From NCBI RefSeq assembly GCF_035317345.1, contig NZ_JAYKTU010000005.1: DNA of 64,000 nt; one strand, written 5' to 3'. How positions within the stretch are numbered: the first letter of the stretch is position 1; every line of letters begins with the position of its first letter. Below are positions 60,346 to 64,000 of this stretch, piece by piece. The translations under genes were made by a program, and so were the position numbers. Origin of the DNA: Cellvibrio fontiphilus (GTDB taxonomy: Bacteria > Pseudomonadota > Gammaproteobacteria > Pseudomonadales > Cellvibrionaceae). The notes below the pieces were generated by a model. The model ran no database searches. It saw only the letters and a program-made list of their open reading frames with translations, and was not told the origin of the DNA.

Positions 60346-61291
60346 GGGACTTTAACAGGTTCTCTAGATTGATTTGATCTTTCACGAAACCGCGAATGCC
60401 TTCTGCGAGCTTTTCTGTTGCCATTGCATCTTGGTTAAGGCCAAAGCGAAAGCTAGCTTCAGTTTCGATTTGTTTTGCAATTTTCTCGCTTGTACTATTA
60501 GGAGACAAAATGCGCTTCAACTCGCCCTTGTCTTGATCCAGCTCCTGCAGCAATTGAGGGCTAATGGTGAGGCGGTCACAACCAGCAAGCGCTTCAATCT
60601 CACCGATGTTGCGGAAGCTCGCACCCATAACTACAGTGTTGTAATTGTTTTGCTTGTAGTAGTTGTAGATTTGGCGCACAGAGATCACGCCCGGATCTTC
60701 TTCGGCGGTATATTCTTTTTTGTCCGTGTTGGCTTTGTACCAATCCAAAATACGACCCACAAAAGGAGAAATCAGAAATACCCCCGCATCTGCGCAAGCC
60801 GCGGCCTGATTAAATCCAAACAATAATGTCAGATTGCAGTTGATACCTTCTTTTTCCAGAACTTCTGCAGCGCGAATACCTTCCCATGTAGACGCAAGCT
60901 TGATCAATACGCGCGATTTATCAACCCCGCCTTTTTCGTACAGACCAATTAATTGGTGGGCTTTAGCGATAGAGGCCTTGGTGTCAAATGAAAGGCGTGC
61001 ATCCACCTCGGTGGATATACGGCCGGGAACAATTTTCAATATTTCCAAGCCTATACCTACTGCCAAATGATCGCAGGCTGCACTCAATTGTTCCGCACTG
61101 TTCGAAATGCTTTTGCTAGCGGCGATAGAGGCGGTCAACAGATCTTGGTATTGCGGCATTTGTGCAGCTTTATACACCAGTGATGGATTGGTGGTCGCAT
61201 CGAGTGGCTTATAAAGGCGAATGGCTTCAATATCGCCGGTATCGGCTACAACATCGGTAAATTGCTTCAGTTGTTCGAGTTTGCTAGTCAC
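60338..61291 (-). CDS. tal: transaldolase
   Basis: Transfers a dihydroxyacetone unit in the non-oxidative pentose phosphate pathway. The 317-residue protein starts with GTG at 61291, with AGGA about 9 bases upstream. The Schiff-base lysine is in RVLIKLASTWEG (about 130), and the DATTNPSLVYKAAQMPQY near residue 30 is the family signature. It precedes terB and overlaps it. Confidence 0.97.
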   Translation of the reverse strand: MTSKLEQLKQFTDVVADTGDIEAIRLYKPLDATTNPSLVYKAAQMPQYQDLLTASIAASKSISNSAEQLSAACDHLAVGIGLEILKIVPGRISTEVDARLSFDTKASIAKAHQLIGLYEKGGVDKSRVLIKLASTWEGIRAAEVLEKEGINCNLTLLFGFNQAAACADAGVFLISPFVGRILDWYKANTDKKEYTAEEDPGVISVRQIYNYYKQNNYNTVVMGASFRNIGEIEALAGCDRLTISPQLLQELDQDKGELKRILSPNSTSEKIAKQIETEASFRFGLNQDAMATEKLAEGIRGFVKDQINLENLLKSRA

Positions 61292-61350
61292 AGTAGTAAT
61301 CCTATTGCTGATATAACGTGGTTGATGTTCGTTTTATTGCCGTTAGATAT

Positions 61351-61378
61351 ATTATAGTCTTAATGACTTTTTGAATGA
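61351..61378 (-). promoter_or_regulatory. putative tal promoter
   Basis: On the minus strand, TTCATT (61373-61378) and TATAAT (61351-61356) are 16 bases apart, about 60 bases before the GTG start of tal. Confidence 0.5.
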
Positions 61379-61430
61379 AGTGCTCATTTCTTATAAAGCG
61401 ATAAATACACAGCCTTTCAGGTTACCTAAT

Positions 61431-62432
61431 CTATCTGATATCTACTAATGGTACCTCATTTACAGCAGCAAGCGCGCACTCCAGTACCTCTATTCCGGCG
61501 CCTGGCTTATGTGCTTGTTCGCTGATTATCCGGCGGAATTGTCGGGCGCCTGGAAGACCCTGATAAAGTCCCAGAATGTGTCGTGTTAAGTGGTTTAAAC
61601 GAGCCCCCGATTGCAATTGTTCGATGCAATACTCCCTGAATTGCTCCATAACTTGCTCCCTGCTAATCACAGGTGTTGTACAGCCGTAAATTTCCTGATC
61701 AACGCTGGCAAGCAGGTAAGGGTTGCTGTAAGCCTCTCGACCAATCATTACACCATCTACTTCTTGCAGCAGATTTTTACTTTGTTCCAGTGTGGTGATG
61801 CCGCCGTTGATAATAATATTCAGATGCGGAAAGTCTTGTTTTAACTGATAAACTTTGTCGTATTGCAGGGGTGGGATCTCACGATTTTCTTTCGGGCTAA
61901 GCCCCTTAAGCCATGCCTTGCGAGCATGTACTATAAAGGTATCGCAACCTGTGGCAGCAATGGTTCGCACAAAGTTTTCGAGACCCGTATAGTCCTCCAT
62001 GTCATCGATGCCAATCCTGTGCTTGACCGTAACCGGAATTGTTACCGCATTGCGCATTGCTGCAATACATTCAGCCACTAATTCAGGTTCCGCCATCAAA
62101 CAAGCGCCAATCATACCGTTCTGTACTCTGTCACTCGGGCAGCCGCAGTTCAGGTTTACCTCATCGTAACCCCAGTCTTCTGCGATGATCGCGCATTTGG
62201 CAAGATCGTCGGGGTTGCTACCTCCAAGTTGTAGAGCAAGCGGATGTTCGCAGGCGTTGTAATCTAAAAAGCGCTTGCGGTCACCGTGTAAAAGCGCACC
62301 TGTGGTTACCATTTCACTATAAAACACAGCTTTTTTGCTGAGCATGCGCCAAAAAGTGCGACAGTCTGAAGTAGACCATTCCATCATAGGGGCTAGCGTG
62401 AAGCGGCGATCAAGGAGTTTAGTCGATGTCAT
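61431..62432 (-). CDS. dusA: tRNA-dihydrouridine(20/20a) synthase DusA
   Basis: A flavoenzyme that reduces uridine 20/20a in the tRNA D-loop. The ATG at 62432 (MTSTKLLDRRFTLAPMMEWS, 333 aa) is the family start. Seen motifs are LQLGGSNPDDLAKC, NLNCGCPSDRVQNGMIGACLM with the active Cys, VKHRIGIDD and IINGGITTLEQ. It is divergent from moaC. Confidence 0.95.
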   Translation of the reverse strand: MTSTKLLDRRFTLAPMMEWSTSDCRTFWRMLSKKAVFYSEMVTTGALLHGDRKRFLDYNACEHPLALQLGGSNPDDLAKCAIIAEDWGYDEVNLNCGCPSDRVQNGMIGACLMAEPELVAECIAAMRNAVTIPVTVKHRIGIDDMEDYTGLENFVRTIAATGCDTFIVHARKAWLKGLSPKENREIPPLQYDKVYQLKQDFPHLNIIINGGITTLEQSKNLLQEVDGVMIGREAYSNPYLLASVDQEIYGCTTPVISREQVMEQFREYCIEQLQSGARLNHLTRHILGLYQGLPGARQFRRIISEQAHKPGAGIEVLECALAAVNEVPLVDIR

Positions 62433-62553
62433 TAGGGTTCGAAATATGAAGGCGTAATATAAAATGCCAAGTGTTATTGGCAGGTACATTATGATATCGA
62501 TATTTGAATAGGGCTGCACAGCAAACTGGCCCGATATGAGGAAGAATCCGTTT

Positions 62554-63042
62554 ATGTCATTAACTCACATAGATTCACATGGTTGCGCGAGCATGGTGGA
62601 TGTGTCTGATAAGCCTGCCAGCACCCGCGAAGCGCGAGCCTTTGCGCGCGTAGTTATGCAAGCCGAGACTTTGGAGCAGATTAAAAATAACAGTTTGAAA
62701 AAAGGTGATGTTCTGGCAGTGGCGCGAATTGCGGGAATTCAAGCGGCAAAAAAATGTTCAGATTTGATTCCGTTATGTCACCCTCTGGCATTGAGCAAAG
62801 TTTCGGTAAATTTCAGTCTGGATGAAGCAAATTCTTGTGTTGAAATTACCAGTTACTGCAAATTAACTGGGCAAACCGGGGTGGAAATGGAAGCGCTTAC
62901 CGCCGCAAGTGTGGCCGCACTGACGATTTACGATATGTGTAAAGCTGTAGATATGGATATGGTGATTGAGCAAGTTTGCCTGCTGGAGAAAATGGGTGGT
63001 CGGCGTGGTCATTATCGACGTGTGCAAACCGGGGGGCTTTGA
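62554..63042 (+). CDS. moaC: cyclic pyranopterin monophosphate synthase MoaC
   Basis: Makes cyclic pyranopterin monophosphate, an early step of molybdopterin synthesis. The ATG at 62554 (MSLTHIDSHGCASMVDVS, 162 aa) has AGGAAG 9 bases upstream. The family blocks LIPLCHPLALSKV and EALTAASVAALTIYDMCKAVD hold the active Asp and Lys. moaD and moaE follow directly; moaA is not in the window. Confidence 0.96.
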   Translation: MSLTHIDSHGCASMVDVSDKPASTREARAFARVVMQAETLEQIKNNSLKKGDVLAVARIAGIQAAKKCSDLIPLCHPLALSKVSVNFSLDEANSCVEITSYCKLTGQTGVEMEALTAASVAALTIYDMCKAVDMDMVIEQVCLLEKMGGRRGHYRRVQTGGL

Positions 63043-63044
63043 GA

Positions 63045-63293
63045 ATGATTCGAATTATTTTTTTTGCACAGCTGCGTGAACAGCTCGGTTGTGCGGGTAT
63101 AGAAGTTGAAGCAGCGGAAGCCAAATCGATTGATGAATTGAAAAAATACCTCTGCGAGATCAACCCTCAATGGAAACAATTCATCGAAAGCAAAAAAATA
63201 CTTGTTGCACTTAATCATGAGTACGTACGGAGTAATTTGTCATTGAAGGCTGGTGATGAAGTGGCGTTTTTTCCACCGGTAACAGGGGGGTAA
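63045..63293 (+). CDS. moaD: molybdopterin synthase small subunit MoaD
   Basis: Sulfur carrier of molybdopterin synthase. The 82-residue ubiquitin-like protein ends in the required Gly-Gly (FFPPVTGG) that is thiocarboxylated. The ATG at 63045 lies 2 bases after the moaC stop. Confidence 0.95.
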   Translation: MIRIIFFAQLREQLGCAGIEVEAAEAKSIDELKKYLCEINPQWKQFIESKKILVALNHEYVRSNLSLKAGDEVAFFPPVTGG

Positions 63294-63294
63294 T

Positions 63295-63747
63295 ATGCCT
63301 TTTTCAATTTCCATTCAAAAGGATGATTTTGATGTGGGTAATGAGTACGCAAGCTTGGTGATGAATGATACACATGCTGGAGCAGTGGTATTTTTTGTCG
63401 GTCGAGTCAGGGAGATGAATCAATCGCGCCGAGTTTCAGGTCTCTCACTGGAATACTACTCTGGTATGACGGAGCGGGTATTGGAACAAATATTGGAGAG
63501 TGCAAAGCAGCGCTGGGACTTGTTGTCCGTCCGCATTATTCATCGAGTTGGTCGATTGCAATTGATGGATCAAATTGTGTTTGTTGGCGTGACCAGTAAA
63601 CATCGCGAGCAGGCTTTTCAAGCAGCAGAATTTCTAATGGATTTTTTAAAAACCCAAGCTCCTTTTTGGAAAAAGGAAATTACAGAGGAGGGTGAAATAT
63701 GGGTAGAGGCGAATCAAAAAGATAAGGTCGCTAGTGAGCGCTGGTGA
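63295..63747 (+). CDS. moaE: molybdopterin synthase large subunit MoaE
   Basis: Catalytic subunit that converts the cyclic precursor to molybdopterin using MoaD thiocarboxylate. The 150-residue protein has HAGAVVFFVGRVREMN near residue 25-40, HRVGRLQLMDQIVFVGV, and the active lysines in APFWKKEITEEGEIWVE near the end. It starts 1 base after moaD stops. Confidence 0.96.
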   Translation: MPFSISIQKDDFDVGNEYASLVMNDTHAGAVVFFVGRVREMNQSRRVSGLSLEYYSGMTERVLEQILESAKQRWDLLSVRIIHRVGRLQLMDQIVFVGVTSKHREQAFQAAEFLMDFLKTQAPFWKKEITEEGEIWVEANQKDKVASERW

Positions 63748-63774
63748 GAATGCAAAATAATCGATAACTGAAAA

Positions 63775-63798
63775 AAATGGGCGCATTAGCGCCCATTT
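63775..63798 (+). terminator. first hairpin after moaE
   Basis: AAATGGGCGC (63775-63784) pairs perfectly with GCGCCCATTT (63789-63798) around a four-base loop, 27 bases after moaE stops. Confidence 0.8.
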
Positions 63799-63808
63799 CA
63801 GACCGCTG

Positions 63809-63839
63809 ACAAACCCCACTGTAAAAAAGTGGGGTTTGT
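63809..63839 (+). terminator. second hairpin after moaE
   Basis: A perfect 12-base-pair stem (63809-63820 with 63828-63839) follows the first hairpin by 10 bases. The two may act as a tandem terminator. The remaining 160 bases to the right edge hold no gene that I can support. Confidence 0.72.
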
Positions 63840-64000
63840 TGCTTTAGACGGCGGCGATTATCAGGTCGTTGTGGCGACACCGAGTTAAAAATACAGTCAA
63901 GAGTCTGTACATATCTCTTATGCGATTCCGGGTAAGGCTCAGCAAGTTGAATGTGTAAAAAAAGCGCGCCAGTAACAGCGCAATCTTCTTCATATTCTGG

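Noticed and set aside
63844..63993. A 49-residue minus-strand ORF at the right edge
   Set aside because: It is short, begins 8 bases from the edge so no upstream signal can be judged, and its translation shows no recognised family. It may be part of a leader or chance.
1..64000. CRISPR arrays, toxin-antitoxin pairs, restriction or phage-defence genes
   Set aside because: I looked for regularly spaced repeats and for typical gene neighbourhoods and saw none. The MerR, TetR and TerB-like genes are not parts of such systems here.

Overview
The window looks like a chromosomal segment of a gammaproteobacterium of the Cellvibrio type (Cellvibrionaceae, close to Pseudomonas in gene order). The grounds are Pseudomonas-like synteny blocks (purN-purM / DUF2066-hda; lptFG divergent from pepA-holC; queA-tgt-secDF; pilW-rodZ-ispG-hisS-yfgM-bamB-der; rssB-rssC), moderate G+C, and a GH9 cellulase lipoprotein in the middle of housekeeping genes. 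The assignment is an inference from gene content. I saw no insertion sequence, prophage, CRISPR array or rRNA operon. One tRNA gene, tRNA-Leu(CAA), is present.

Layout. 1-3.1 kb (minus strand): a three-gene gtr-like glycosylation operon, GtrA flippase-like, GtrB-like GT2, and a large GT-C membrane protein that runs off the left edge and carries an NPCBM-like domain. 3.2-5.0 kb: a small His-rich orphan, a CueR-like MerR regulator with its own dyad operator, dcd, and a small zinc-ribbon protein. 5.0-10.3 kb: slyD, DUF3108, purN and purM (minus), then the divergent DUF2066-hda pair. 10.5-15.8 kb: GH9 lipoprotein, RluA-family pseudouridine synthase, yaeQ, cnoX-like thioredoxin-TPR, DUF4380-like lipoprotein. 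15.8-24.95 kb: YlqF-like GTPase, SET-type MFS exporter, pepA-holC block, lptF-lptG, RDD protein, and a nucleotide cyclase-FHA protein. 25.1-31 kb: tRNA-Leu, queA, tgt, secD, secF. 31-38.2 kb: soluble PAS-PAS hybrid histidine kinase, then an RND efflux operon (adaptor, pump, TetR) behind a perfect palindromic operator. 38.3-48.3 kb: suhB, trmJ, then a nine-gene iron-sulfur operon, iscR-iscS-sufBCDS-sufA-sufT-sufE. 48.5-58 kb: ndk, rlmN and the pilW to der block. 58-63.8 kb: rssB-rssC stress signalling pair, tal-terB, dusA, moaCDE, ending in two hairpins.

Most genes are core functions: purine and deoxynucleotide metabolism, LPS transport, protein export, tRNA modification, isoprenoid synthesis, Fe-S assembly and molybdopterin synthesis. 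The least ordinary parts are the gtr-like operon with its carbohydrate-binding tail; the chimeric Isc/Suf operon, which has two cysteine desulfurases and no IscU, and whose IscS lacks the IscU-docking tail; the MerR and cyclase proteins that lack a signature residue; and the basic N-terminal extension of PepA. I do not see a clearly undescribed defence or mobile system. No stretch longer than about 300 bases lacks a gene, because the apparent gap at 1-1689 is filled by the partial GT-C gene. The longest true intergenic regions are 3442-3707, which is AT-rich and holds the MerR operator, and 33082-33297, which holds the RND promoter and operator.
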